From positions 16,758-80,757 of the forward strand of contig NC_019727.1 of NCBI RefSeq assembly GCF_000317435.1: 64,000 nucleotides of DNA. The letters are read 5' to 3'. Source of the stretch: Calothrix sp. PCC 6303 (lineage in GTDB: Bacteria > Cyanobacteriota > Cyanobacteriia > Cyanobacteriales > Nostocaceae). Of the stretch, positions 1 to 9,300 are shown one piece after another (position 1 is the first letter of the stretch; the number at the start of each line of letters is the position of its first letter). Below the pieces are notes generated by a model that ran no database searches, was not told the origin of the DNA, and saw nothing but the letters and a program-made list of their open reading frames with translations. Both the position numbers and the translations under genes were made by a program.

Positions 1-974
1 AGGTGGGGAATATTTTTATCCAACCACTTTTTAATTCGGTTCCAATAACTGGGTATCGCCAATTGTATCGCTTGGGCTATATCCTCTCGTTCCAATGCTT
101 TCAAACTTTCATCCTTAGCCGTCGCCAAAGAAGCGATCGCTTCCATTTGACCCCATTCGGGATGCACTGTACATTCATCTCTATAAACCTGGGAGCTTTT
201 CTGGTACAAGCCCTCAAAAATAGCTGCTGCCAATTTATCCCGCTCCAAACCACTTACCCGACTGCATACGTCATCAAGAAAGGTGGAAAAACCTAACAGG
301 GGACTATCACCCCGTTTAATGGCACCAGCATCAAAATAAATTGCCGTCACATTCCGATGTCCAAACATCAACACGGCGACTTTATGCTTTTGCAACCAAT
401 CCAAACCATTTTGTTTAATTCGGATGGCAGCTAAACCCCCACCTTCGGGACGGCACTCGAAATGGGATAAATTAACATCCCAAGACTGTCCGCGAAACTT
501 CAAACTTTTGAGCATCAGTTCCAACTGTTCTTCAAAGCGTTTGCGGTCGTTGTATTCGTTCCAGGGTAGGAGCAAACCCAGGTTGAGATTTACCTTTAAA
601 GATTCTGGATTCCCCCGGCGCTTTTTACCAATATTGTGCTTGGACAAGATTGTTCCCACCGCAGCCAGTACCTTGTACAGAGCATTTTCGTACTTGCGTT
701 CAAAAATTCTATCCTGGGGGGCGAACTCGCTGACAAAATCTCCTACCACAAAAATGTTACTTTTCCACTCCAACCAAGCCTGTTGCTGGGGAGTTGGAGC
801 GCCAACCCACCCTAACTGGTCGAAGTAGCGTTTCAAATCGGATTTGCTAATTTGTTCGACACCGGGGGACATCAATAAATATTCGGGAGATTTCCAATCT
901 GAAAATTGATAAATAATCTTGGTTTGAGAACCCCCAACATCCACTGCCAGGTAAAGATTGCACGCCTTTGACAT
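1..974 (-). CDS. ParM-like actin-fold plasmid protein (C-terminus cut by window edge)
   Basis: An open frame runs leftwards from ATG at 974 off the window edge, giving 324 codons with no stop. The N-terminus contains LAVDVGGSQTK, the phosphate-1 loop of actin/ParM/StbA ATPases. A second glycine/Asp-containing strand near residues 200-220 (VAVLMFGHRNVTAIYFDAG) fits phosphate-2. ParM-type actins polymerise to push plasmid copies apart; some cyanobacterial plasmid actins have other roles. It is transcribed away from mobC, and its start codon abuts a 16-bp palindrome that may be an autoregulatory operator. The closest partner gene would lie to the left of the window. It is only distantly similar to the second actin-like gene at 12019. 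The family assignment is fairly secure; the function is inferred. Confidence 0.8.
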   Translation of the reverse strand, partial: MSKACNLYLAVDVGGSQTKIIYQFSDWKSPEYLLMSPGVEQISKSDLKRYFDQLGWVGAPTPQQQAWLEWKSNIFVVGDFVSEFAPQDRIFERKYENALYKVLAAVGTILSKHNIGKKRRGNPESLKVNLNLGLLLPWNEYNDRKRFEEQLELMLKSLKFRGQSWDVNLSHFECRPEGGGLAAIRIKQNGLDWLQKHKVAVLMFGHRNVTAIYFDAGAIKRGDSPLLGFSTFLDDVCSRVSGLERDKLAAAIFEGLYQKSSQVYRDECTVHPEWGQMEAIASLATAKDESLKALEREDIAQAIQLAIPSYWNRIKKWLDKNIPH

Positions 975-975
975 A

Positions 976-991
976 AAAAATCATGATTTTT
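976..991. promoter_or_regulatory. 16-bp perfect palindrome at the start of the actin-like gene
   Basis: AAAAATCATGATTTTT is a perfect palindrome one base upstream of the ATG at 974. It occupies the place where a ribosome-binding site would be, and no Shine-Dalgarno sequence is visible there. It could be an operator for autoregulation or an RNA hairpin that hides the start codon. The role is inferred. Confidence 0.45.
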
Positions 992-1351
992 CTGTACTTA
1001 TACTCTTTTAACTACTCATTTATAAGTGAAAAAGAATTTTGTTAAAAAAGTTAATTTTATTTCAATAACTAATAGCACAAGAATATCGGTAAAACCTGGT
1101 TATAGCTGTGCTACAAGGATTTATTCGATAGAGAAAAAGAATATTTTATTTGTGCCTGGGCTGTGACAAGGTTTTTTTTAATCAAAATTGGGTAAATTTG
1201 GAGATAATTTAAAAGTGTAATATCTACACCATTGTCTGAATCGCTAATTTTGCCATTTTCTATATTGTTTCTAACAACATTTACGGCAGAAAAATTCGTC
1301 CGAGGCAGTGTTTTTGAGCTAGCCTGTGGGTGGGCAGGGCGCGGGTTGAAC

Positions 1352-1418
1352 GCCAGCCATGTTGCCTTTATGCGCTGTACGCGCATAACGTCCCTGGGGG
1401 ACGACGGCAACGGCTGGC
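1352..1418. other. Candidate oriT: three-way-junction inverted repeat upstream of mobC
   Basis: An outer stem pairs GCCAGCC-AT-GTTGCC (1352-1366) with GGCAACGGCTGGC (1406-1418). It encloses two perfect hairpins: TTATGCGC/GCGCATAA with loop TGTAC (1368-1388) and CGTCCC/GGGACG with loop TGG (1389-1403). The structure lies 36 bp before mobC, where oriT and the relaxosome binding site usually sit in MOBP plasmids. No nic site was assigned. Parts resemble cyanobacterial dispersed repeats (compare the copies at 15847-15980), so an ordinary repeat is the main alternative. Confidence 0.45.
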
Positions 1419-1454
1419 TCTGCGAGGCTTTGTAGCACAGTTTGGTTAGCTGTT

Positions 1455-1850
1455 ATGGGTAGTAAGACCAAAAGGGACGACGGTGTTTCCAGAAAAATTA
1501 CGCATCCGGTGCGATTTGCGGAGGACGAGTACGAGCAATTGAAGCAGAAAGCCTACAATGCGCGGGTATCGGTGACGGAATTTATCCGCCGTGCAGCCCT
1601 GAGACGGCAAGTTGTAGAACCACCACCACCCCCACAGATAAATTGGAAATTGTACGAGGAATTAAACGCGATCGGCGTTAATCTGAATCAAATTGCTAAG
1701 GCTGTTAATCGAGCGGTAAAGTCGGGAAGGGGAGCAAATGTGGATGCGGGACGATTGCAAAACTTGGTCGATCGGTTAAATGCTGCGATTCGAGAAACCC
1801 AGATGCAGTTGTTGGAATGTGGGGTTACAGATGATGAGGAGGAGGATTGA
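1455..1850 (+). CDS. mobC: MobC-like relaxosome accessory protein
   Basis: This is a 131-aa basic protein with an N-terminal ribbon-helix-helix pattern (VRFAEDEYEQLKQKAYNARV, then SVTEFIRRAAL). A proline stretch (EPPPPPQ) follows, then the typical MobC signature of an ELNAIGVNLNQIAKAVN helix, and an acidic tail. MobC proteins bind next to nic and help the relaxase open the DNA. It precedes the relaxase on the same strand by 1.5 kb, the gap being filled by a broken antitoxin gene and a DUF4145 gene on the other strand. The start at 1455 fits the family; no strong ribosome-binding site is visible. The family call is firm, the exact partner inferred. Confidence 0.85.
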   Translation: MGSKTKRDDGVSRKITHPVRFAEDEYEQLKQKAYNARVSVTEFIRRAALRRQVVEPPPPPQINWKLYEELNAIGVNLNQIAKAVNRAVKSGRGANVDAGRLQNLVDRLNAAIRETQMQLLECGVTDDEEED

Positions 1851-1904
1851 CATTGTAGAAAACGCACATAATTAGGTAAATTATTGTTTTTATAGGAGAG
1901 ACAC

Positions 1905-2440
1905 ATGCAAAGTATTAGGGGTATAGCCGGAATACCAGCAAAATGGGACACGTTGTAAAGTTTCGTTAACTTTAATTGCCGAAACCATTGTTATTTCGTT
2001 GTTTCGAGCCATGACTTTGGTATCGGCTTAATTTGAGAACATCTCCAAAAATGATTGTTTATGGGCAAGCTTGAGGAATTGAAAGGGGTGAAAAGTTGAT
2101 TTTAGCGTGCAAAACTTTGATTGCCCCAATACCATTTATGGGCAAGTTGGTAAATCAATAAAACACGTTTCGCAACATTTATTTACAACGTGTCCTGTTT
2201 TGCGCGTATCCCGGCTGAACCCCTATTAAGGTAGTCTCCCGTGTGGGGTCTGATGGCATTTTGCATCTCGACGTTCCTGTTGGAATGACGAACGAAGAAT
2301 TAGAAGTTATGGTAATTTTTCAACCACTAAAATCATCCGTACAAGTAGAAACACCCCAAACATTGGGCTGGATGCCTGGTTTTTTTGAGGAAGTAATTGG
2401 GGGTTGGTCTGGAGAACCTTTAGAGCGGGGAAAGTTTTAA
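1905..2440 (+). pseudogene. Antitoxin-like gene split by a miniature transposon
   Basis: A small cyanobacterial antitoxin-type gene begins at ATG 1905, after the good ribosome-binding site TAGGAGAG, but after codon 4 (M-Q-S-I) it is interrupted by the element at 1918-2223. Deleting the element and one TATTA copy joins 1905-1917 to 2229-2440 exactly in frame, giving MQSIKVVSRVGSDGILHLDV and onward, 74 codons before the stop. This family usually sits directly upstream of a PIN-domain toxin and has the conserved core GFFEEVIGGW, visible here near the C-terminus. No toxin follows: the next gene is on the opposite strand and begins 2 bp after the stop. I read it as a dead, orphaned antitoxin. GTG at 2243 could start a truncated 65-aa product. 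Confidence 0.8.
1918..2223. mobile_element. Tn3-family miniature element (TIME/MITE), 306 bp
   Basis: The ends at 1918-1955 and 2186-2223 are 38-bp inverted repeats with about eight mismatches. They begin GGGG and finish near ACACGTTG, as in Tn3-family termini, which are typically 38 bp with GGGG outer ends and an ACGTT-type inner end. The element is flanked by the perfect 5-bp direct repeat TATTA (1913-1917 and 2224-2228), the target duplication size of Tn3 elements. The interior has no open frame of note, so it must be moved by a transposase supplied in trans. It splits the antitoxin gene. Confidence 0.88.
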
Positions 2441-2442
2441 GA

Positions 2443-3204
2443 TTAAAACATTATCTCACCATCTTCAAGCTTAGACTTTTTATCTTTTATACGTTTTAAA
2501 TGCATTACTGCTTTTCTTGCTAAATTTGGAGCGATGTAAAGGTACTCTAAAATTGCCCTAATTAAATCATCCAAGATAGGAATTTCTTTACTGGTCAGTC
2601 CCTTAAAAGGCTCATGAGCGCCAACATTGCGTAATTGTCGAATTTTGTGAACAACTTCCACTAAATTGTTTGGAATTTCACCATTTTCAGCTAGAAATTT
2701 TAATTTTTCGTATATATCTTTTCCTTCTGCTTTACGTTCCTCACAGACCATATCTAAAGTACTCCCTAGAAGAATTGCATATGCATCAACATTAATGCTT
2801 CTTGCCTTTAATGCTGCTTTATATGCTTTTTGTATTGCAGAAGGTAAGTAAGATAATTCCAAACCTTGTGGTGGATACAGAGTTTCAATTCCCATTTCAA
2901 TGGTTTCTGAATCCATAAAATCGTGTTGACAAGACTTCCGTAACGTTACTTCTTTGCAAGCTAGGCAAAGTAGTAAGCTATAATCGCACCCCGCATTTGG
3001 TGCATCATCATAATCATTAGGGTTGTACTCTACCGCATACTCGATATTTATCTTATTCGTATGAGGGTCGCCACATTCTTCTGGATAATAAGAATATTCA
3101 TAGACAGATTCAGGTTCCGTAAGCAGAAAATAATTAGCCACAATATTCATTGGAGCGAAATTTCCACAATGTCTACACCTTAAGAATTCTGTAGTTTGCT
3201 TCAC
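2443..3204 (-). CDS. DUF4145-type protein with zinc-ribbon cysteines
   Basis: This 253-aa protein starts with a CRHCGNF knuckle and has a second cysteine group near residues 80-95 (CLACKEVTLRKSC), consistent with an N-terminal zinc ribbon. The helical C-terminal half contains KIRQLRNVGAHEP, the hallmark of DUF4145 proteins. These are frequent near restriction and other defence genes, but the biochemical role is not known to me. The gene converges on the broken antitoxin, with only 2 bp between the two stops. The start at 3204 is ATG. The family call is good; the function is unassigned. Confidence 0.75.
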   Translation of the reverse strand: MKQTTEFLRCRHCGNFAPMNIVANYFLLTEPESVYEYSYYPEECGDPHTNKINIEYAVEYNPNDYDDAPNAGCDYSLLLCLACKEVTLRKSCQHDFMDSETIEMGIETLYPPQGLELSYLPSAIQKAYKAALKARSINVDAYAILLGSTLDMVCEERKAEGKDIYEKLKFLAENGEIPNNLVEVVHKIRQLRNVGAHEPFKGLTSKEIPILDDLIRAILEYLYIAPNLARKAVMHLKRIKDKKSKLEDGEIMF

Positions 3205-3411
3205 TATTTCGATTTTTACGATTAAGTTTAATGATATTTGACTATAACAGGCTCACTGTTATCATCAAAAGTAGTATTCATGCATAAATTATAAATTCAC
3301 ATCAAAAACGCTCAAGCTTATATATAGCAAAGCTTTTTAGTCAATGTTGTAGGCTTTGAGATGGATACTCGGCTTAATACCTCGTAGTTACTCCTTTTGG
3401 GGAATTTACCA

Positions 3412-5094
3412 GTGATTGCCAACCAATTAAAAAACCGCAGTTTCCGTTCCACCCTCGACTACGTACTGGAAAAAGAAGAAGCTGAAATTATTGACAGCAA
3501 CATGGGTGGGTATAATTCCCGACAATTGGCAAAGGAATTTAGCGCAGCCAGACGAATGCGACCGAAATTCCAACGGGCTTGCGGTCACATAATTTTGTCC
3601 ATCCCCCACCGCGATGCATCTCACCCACAGGGGGAATACCACGAGCATTTAGATGATGAAAAATACACGGATATTGCCCAGCGCTGGTTAAAAAGGATGG
3701 AATTCCTGGGGGATGGGCTGCACAAAAGCCAGTACGTAATTGCCCGTCACCACGACACAAACCACGAACACATCCATATAATTGCCAGCCGGATTCGCAT
3801 GGATGGGTCAGTTGTACCCGACTCCTGGGATTACCGTCGCAGCGAAGTGGTAGTGCGGCAATTAGAGAAAGAATTTGGCTTGGAACAAGTACCCTGTAGC
3901 AACGAACAAGTAGCACAGAAAGTTCAAGAGATATCGGGAATTGACACAACCGTTTGCGATACTCCTGAAACAAAACCTCTTGTGGACGATATTCCTGTAG
4001 GGAGTCCTTACCGCGATCGCCGTGCCCAAACTAAAAAACAGAAACATCATTTTAGCGGTAAACCACCCGTCACCCAATTGCTAGCCGATGCTATCGACGC
4101 AGCAACTAAAGACAAACCCACTGTCACCGAACTAATTACCCGACTCCAACAACAGGATATTACAGTACATCCTAGCTTTAGCACCCAGGGGAAATTTAAA
4201 GACGCGATCGCTTATTCCATGAATGGGGTAAAGGTGGCTGGTTGGAAATTGGGCAAGGCTTATAGTTTCCCCGGATTGCTCCAGCGACGGGGTGTGGATT
4301 ATCAGGCAGAAAGGGATATGGCAGCATTGAGAACAGCACAATTGGGGCTGTTGGTAAAACTGTCTGCTCCCCATAAAAAAGTAGATGATGGGTTTAGGAA
4401 CTTTGACGCAAGTAGCCAGCAGCAGGTTTTTGATGACGAATTTAATAACTTTGATAAAAATAATCAGCAGTTTTTTAATAACGAATTAAGTGCCATCCAA
4501 GAAAATAGTTATCAGCCAGATAAACATTACAAATTAAATACCGAGCGCTCAAATAGCCACCAGTTTTTTAATAACGAATTAAGTGCTGACCAGGGAAATA
4601 GCCAGCAGCCAGATAAACATTACAAATTAAATGCCGAGCATTCAAATAAGCAAAAGCAAGATAAAGATGATAAAACAACTGTTAGTCAAAGAGCTAACCA
4701 ACAAAAAAGTAAAGATGATAAAGCAATTGCGGTTAAAATAACAGACCAACAACTTGTTAAAGAGAATAAACCAACTGCTGCCCAGGAAACAAACCTTATT
4801 CAGAGCGAATATGCTACCAAAATCGCTCCTACCATCCAACTATTTTGGCAAATGCAAAAACGACCTCAACATATTGAGGGTAATCACTACAGCATTACAT
4901 TGGAGGAAAACATCTTAACGCTAACGCGCAAAAGTGGTGAAAAGATTGCTGCGCTATCCGTGGACAACAGTTCGCCACCTCAAGGATTTGGTTTGACCGA
5001 ATCTGATTTGGAGAGATTTTTAGATTTGCAACGAATACTTGCGGAGCGCATCGAACTTCAAAAGCGCCAAAAAAATCGAGGAATTGAATATTAG
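3412..5094 (+). CDS. MOBP-type plasmid relaxase (VirD2/MobA-like)
   Basis: The relaxase nicks oriT and stays bound to the DNA 5' end through a tyrosine. The N-terminus reads MIANQLKNRSFRSTLDYVL from a GTG start at 3412, which fits the family better than the in-frame TTG at 3397. The metal-binding histidine motif HHDTNHEHIHIIASRI (about residues 113-128) is the MOBP/Relaxase three-His signature. The tyrosine in LDYVLEKEE is the likely nucleophile. After about residue 320 the protein becomes low-complexity, rich in Asn, Gln and Lys, with a duplicated 31-residue unit, and then ends in a short ordered tail. Together with mobC and the candidate oriT it makes a mobilisation module. No type IV secretion genes are visible in the window. 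Confidence 0.9.
   Translation: MIANQLKNRSFRSTLDYVLEKEEAEIIDSNMGGYNSRQLAKEFSAARRMRPKFQRACGHIILSIPHRDASHPQGEYHEHLDDEKYTDIAQRWLKRMEFLGDGLHKSQYVIARHHDTNHEHIHIIASRIRMDGSVVPDSWDYRRSEVVVRQLEKEFGLEQVPCSNEQVAQKVQEISGIDTTVCDTPETKPLVDDIPVGSPYRDRRAQTKKQKHHFSGKPPVTQLLADAIDAATKDKPTVTELITRLQQQDITVHPSFSTQGKFKDAIAYSMNGVKVAGWKLGKAYSFPGLLQRRGVDYQAERDMAALRTAQLGLLVKLSAPHKKVDDGFRNFDASSQQQVFDDEFNNFDKNNQQFFNNELSAIQENSYQPDKHYKLNTERSNSHQFFNNELSADQGNSQQPDKHYKLNAEHSNKQKQDKDDKTTVSQRANQQKSKDDKAIAVKITDQQLVKENKPTAAQETNLIQSEYATKIAPTIQLFWQMQKRPQHIEGNHYSITLEENILTLTRKSGEKIAALSVDNSSPPQGFGLTESDLERFLDLQRILAERIELQKRQKNRGIEY
4465..4650 (+). repeat. 93-bp direct repeat x2 inside the relaxase
   Basis: Two adjacent 93-bp units (4465-4557, 4558-4650) encode 31-residue copies that share QFFNNELSA and QPDKHYKLN. 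The repeat keeps the reading frame and lies in the disordered linker of the relaxase. Confidence 0.85.
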
Positions 5095-5123
5095 CTGGGA
5101 ATAAGGAGACAGAACTAGAAAGC

Positions 5124-5204
5124 ATGATTAAAAACGAACAGCAATATCAAATCACCAAGTCTTGGAAAGAGAAATTTCAACAAGCAATTATCAACCTGCA
5201 CTGA
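5124..5204 (+). pseudogene. Truncated N-terminal fragment of an HTH-antitoxin-like protein
   Basis: A 26-codon frame starts at ATG 5124 after AAGGAGACAG and reads MIKNEQQYQITKSWKEKFQQ before an early stop. The N-terminus resembles small cyanobacterial XRE-type antitoxins that begin MIKNERQYxITK and normally run to about 100 aa. The HTH body is missing. I recognise the family from memory only, so the call is tentative. Confidence 0.4.
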
Positions 5205-5259
5205 ATAGTGTTGACAAGTCGCATGAATTTTAGCACGAGAGTTTCGAGTTTTCTTTTAA

Positions 5260-5907
5260 CTAATAATCAACTTCAACTACTTGATTTGGCGCTAGAATAC
5301 CACCTACTTTTACTACTTCCAATTCTCCCACGATATGGGGGTATTGTGCTTTGACATTTTCAATTGCGAGATGGAGCGTTGCAGAAGAAGCAATATAAAG
5401 TTTTTCACTACCTTTAAATACCCAAATTGGACTTAACCAACTATGACGGGGTTGAAGTACGGATTGATGAATTATTGAGTGAGTTCTTTGGATAATTTGT
5501 TCGATGAAATCTTTGCTTAAAAATTCCTCTAATTCCGATTGGAAATATTTTTTAAGTTCGGTGTTGGAGATATGTTCGATGATATCGCCATCGACTTCGC
5601 TTGTCTGTAGGACATTGGATATCGATTCGTTAAATTCGGCAACCATCGAACAGATGTGGCGACTAACTTGGGAAATAATTGCATCAAAATCCCGTTCCGT
5701 GAGAATATGCCCTAGATGTTCGCGGAGTAATTGCCTCAAATTTTCGCCATTAATATTAATACTGCGGTTATCTAAATACTTAGAAAGTTTATCGCTCGGT
5801 ATCCCACAACCAACTTCCCCATTGGCAGCATCTTCAGCTTCGATTAGTTCCATCAACCGTTGCGTTTGTAGCAAATCATTAGTTATACTTGGTATAGATT
5901 GGGTCAT
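5260..5907 (-). CDS. Hypothetical plasmid protein, 215 aa
   Basis: I do not recognise this protein. It is acidic and mainly helical up to about residue 150. The C-terminal third (PIWVFKGSEKLYIASSATLHLAIENVKAQYP, split here only by my reading) looks like a small alpha/beta domain. There is no signal peptide or membrane segment. Its ATG at 5905-5907 overlaps the stop of the upstream GNAT remnant, so the two were probably co-transcribed. Position between relaxase and primase suggests a plasmid accessory role, but nothing in the sequence fixes it. Confidence 0.6.
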   Translation of the reverse strand: MTQSIPSITNDLLQTQRLMELIEAEDAANGEVGCGIPSDKLSKYLDNRSININGENLRQLLREHLGHILTERDFDAIISQVSRHICSMVAEFNESISNVLQTSEVDGDIIEHISNTELKKYFQSELEEFLSKDFIEQIIQRTHSIIHQSVLQPRHSWLSPIWVFKGSEKLYIASSATLHLAIENVKAQYPHIVGELEVVKVGGILAPNQVVEVDY

Positions 5908-6200
5908 AATTTCCTACGTAAGGTTTCAAAGTAAACTAAGTTATCGGGTTCATCGGGGTCGGGACCACAATCAAGTAATCCTATTTTAAGCTTTTTGTAA
6001 AATGCGATTGCGCCTGGAAGGGCGTGGAGTCCAATACGTCCTTGATATCCCAACTCGTTGCTACGAACAACAGCAAAGTCAATTAAGTTACCACCAACAC
6101 CTTTGTAAATAGGAGGGTAATTGATGGTAGAACGATTCCACGGTGCAGTATTATCCAAAAAGATTAAACTCTTGTGGGATGAGCATTCTTGCCTGTCACA
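5904..6200 (-). pseudogene. 5'-truncated GNAT acetyltransferase remnant
   Basis: The open frame on the minus strand runs from just after an in-frame TAG (6201-6203) to 5904. It encodes SLIFLDNTAPWNR, then GVGGNLIDFAVVRSNELGY and GRIGLHALPGAIAFYKK, which match the C-terminal half of a cyanobacterial GNAT family (acetyl-CoA-binding loop, then LHALP and FYxK). The N-terminal strands are absent. The only possible starts (for example TTG at 6158) would give an incomplete fold. The 5' end is lost close to the inverted-repeat element at 6204-6341, which may have caused the truncation. It overlaps the following 215-aa gene by 4 bp. Confidence 0.6.
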
Positions 6201-6203
6201 CTA

Positions 6204-6341
6204 TGTAAACTAAGTAGGTCGGCGTTGAAAATCATAGTTATGAGCAGGCAGTAGGCAGTTGGGGTAAGACTTTGATCCCAATTTACATTACGTTACATAG
6301 TTGTGTTTATTCCCGCCTACTTACTTAGATGTGAAACAGCT
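6204..6341. repeat. Inverted-repeat element (MITE-like)
   Basis: CTAAGTAGGTCGGCG near the left end and CGCCTACTTACTTAG near the right end are inverted copies (13 of 15 match). Looser similarity continues inwards. A related end, AAGTAAGTCGGCGGGGAAAT, occurs near 61864. It lies exactly where the GNAT gene is truncated. No target duplication was established. Confidence 0.4.
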
Positions 6342-6391
6342 TATACCTTCTTTTCCATCTTGAGAACCACCAAATGTATGGGGTTTAATTC

Positions 6392-9300
6392 TCACAACCC
6401 AAGCCAGGGACGCAGATTACCGCGCTTCACTTTTATTAAACTACCTGCTTGAGTTTTTACTGTAATTTCTCGACTCTGCCCTGCTTGCATGATTTCAACC
6501 CGTTTGCCCATGTAATCGGCATCCCGGTTTAAGCCAGGTCGCCATGCAGAATTAGCAGCCTCTTTTATATAGGCTATTTCCGATAGCGTACATTGAGCAG
6601 TGGCGGTTTCCAACTCCGTCTCAGATGCAGAAAGCACCAATTTACCCAGCACAACTTGTGTGTCCCACGCCTCAAGCATTTGTTCCAGTAGTGACGGGCT
6701 GTGATTGCTTAATTCAGTGGTAGCAGCGTCCGTCTCAGTGTAGGCAGTGTAGACCTGTTTTTCTGGTTGTGCAGACCTCAAATCCTCTCCCTGACTGGAA
6801 TGTGTAGGAGTGTAGACTATTGGAGATGTAAGATTCTCTTCACGACTATTTTCTCCACGCGATGTTGGAGATGTAATATTCTCCTCACGACTATTTTCTT
6901 CACGCGACATTGGAGGTGGAATATTGCCCTCATGACTATTTTCTTCACGCGACATTGAAGATGGAATATTGCCCTCACGATTATTTTCTTCACGCGACAT
7001 TGAAGATGGAATATTGCCCTCACGATTATTTTCTTCACATGATATTGGAGATGTAACATTCCCCTCACGATTATTTTCTTCACATGATATTGGAGATGTA
7101 ACATTCCCCTCACGACTATTTTCTTGTCGTAGTTGATGAGATATCTGATTCTCTTTGGATAATAGATCAGACATAAAATTATCTACATTCCCTACACTTT
7201 CCTTACTGAACAAGGGTTTCAGGTCTCGATTAGGGTCTACACCTGGTTTACACTCCCTACATTCCCTACACTCCCCTAAGCGATCGCTAATCCGAGAACT
7301 TGTATCAGATACCTCCCTTAACAGCACCCCATATATCCTCCAGCCATTACCCTGCCTCGCTTCTCTCACGGAACGCCATCCCATCTCACGGCACAGTTCG
7401 AGCAAATGTCCTCGGAAATTGTTTTTGGTAAACAGAGACTTGGAATTATTTTCGTCACACATCCGAATATAGGCACCGTACAAAGTCCTGGCATCGTCCC
7501 CCTTACCACCCAACATGACGAATTTGTCAGGACTAGCAGGAATTAACATTTCCTCCATGAACAACGCTACCGAATCATTTTCAGTCTTGTGTAACCACTG
7601 TTGGCGTTTAAAATCTGGAATTGCTGCATCCCCCTCCCCTTTGATCAAATTCGTCACCTGTTGGTCGGGCATTCTTAAGGCAAGCGCAGTCAATTCTGGG
7701 ACTTCCGCTTGCATTTTGTTCTCCACATCTGTATCCCTGATGGGCAATGATTCATCAAATGTTACCAGGGAAAGGCGGCGGTCTATGCCCGTGACATCCC
7801 CAACAAATGGGTTGGAGTTACTGATTACCACGATTGTGCCGTAGAATTTGCCGTTAGCTTGTGGTTTGTATTTGGCTATGTAGGGGATATTGTCACCGCC
7901 AGTGAGACTGAGCAACCCGGAAAAATCACATGTCCGTTTTTTCTCGTCTGGGCAGATAACTAGCTGTTTGTCAATGATTGCGGCAATCACATTGTCGTCT
8001 CCCAGCTTGTGAAGTTTGGCGCTGGTGTGATTGGGCTTCCCAACTACCTTTTCTAAAAGTCGAGCGTAAGTCCCTTTACCCGAACCAGGGACACCTTGGA
8101 GGTGGACGAACATCTGGAGGTCAACAAACCGGAATTTGATGACACCGTTAACTATCGCTAGTAGTTTCATAACTTTTAGCGGGTCGCCTTTTTGGGAATA
8201 CATAGCCCAGGCGTAAAAGTTGGGGGCGTTAATTCGTAATTGGTCGAGTAAGGTGCTTGTGGGGTCAATTGCTACCAATTTGGGAAAATTATGTTCAAGG
8301 ACGGAAATAAACCCAAATCCAGGGGCATGTGGGTGAGTTTTACCTGTTTTCACCTCATAGACACAATCGTTGAAAGCAATCCACTCCATGCGATTAAAGG
8401 TTTGCCAATGCTTGTCTACTAGCTCGCTTTTGAGGAACCTGACTGTATTTTCGATAAAGGAAAAGTAACCATAATTAATATTGGGTATTTCTTCGAGTGC
8501 GCGGTAAACCACCTGGGTGAAAATTAGCTCCTGTTCTGCTTCCCAGATTTTTCCGTTCCACCTGCGCCATACCTGGCGTTCTGCATCATATTTCCACTCG
8601 TGTCGATAACGGTCTGCTAGTATCTGCATGGCAATTTTGGGAGTTATTTTTTGTTGGTTAACATAGGAACCCGAAGACTCGAATAACTTCTCCCACCTTT
8701 CAATATTCACGGCTTTAGCCAGGATTTCTCGTTTAAAATTATCCGCCCCATGATTCATGATGTAATCGTCCATACCTTTATTTTTATTTTGAAACGATTC
8801 ATCAACTTCCCACAACCCCGTAACGATGTATTGCGGTACTTTAAATTTTTTAATTTGGTTAACCAGCTTTCTTTGAGCCATGACTACGTTTGAGTTTGTG
8901 GCACAGTCAGCGTCAAATGCGTGGATAAAACCAAAACCTGCACGAGCAAATTTTTCTAGACCAGGAACAAGGTAACGCTTACCTTGGGGGTCAGCACTGG
9001 CTGGTGTTAAACCCATTTCTACCCCCAGGAGGGCAATGGTGGGTAGGTCGTGGGAACATCCAGCGATCGCTTTGAAAAATCCTTCTGTTAGCACCAAGCA
9101 GGGATGTCCGTCAATGGTGTAGCACAATAATTTTAATGCCTCTAAGTCATCCCAATAATTTGCTATCACTGGATGAATGGGCAGCATGACATCATATTCG
9201 CCGCGAGGACTGCGATATTTTGGAGCTTTTTCGTTGGATTTATTGTCGCTTCTCCAAGGTTTATCAGGACGTAACTGTCCTTGGTAGTTTGTACCTTCGA

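Noticed and set aside
424..828. Plus-strand open frame of 134 codons
   Set aside because: It overlaps the minus-strand actin-like gene, whose motifs and continuous frame are convincing; the plus-strand product has no recognisable feature.
6817..7113. Minus-strand frame encoding a highly repetitive 98-aa protein
   Set aside because: It is the other-frame reading of the 45-bp repeats inside the primase gene.
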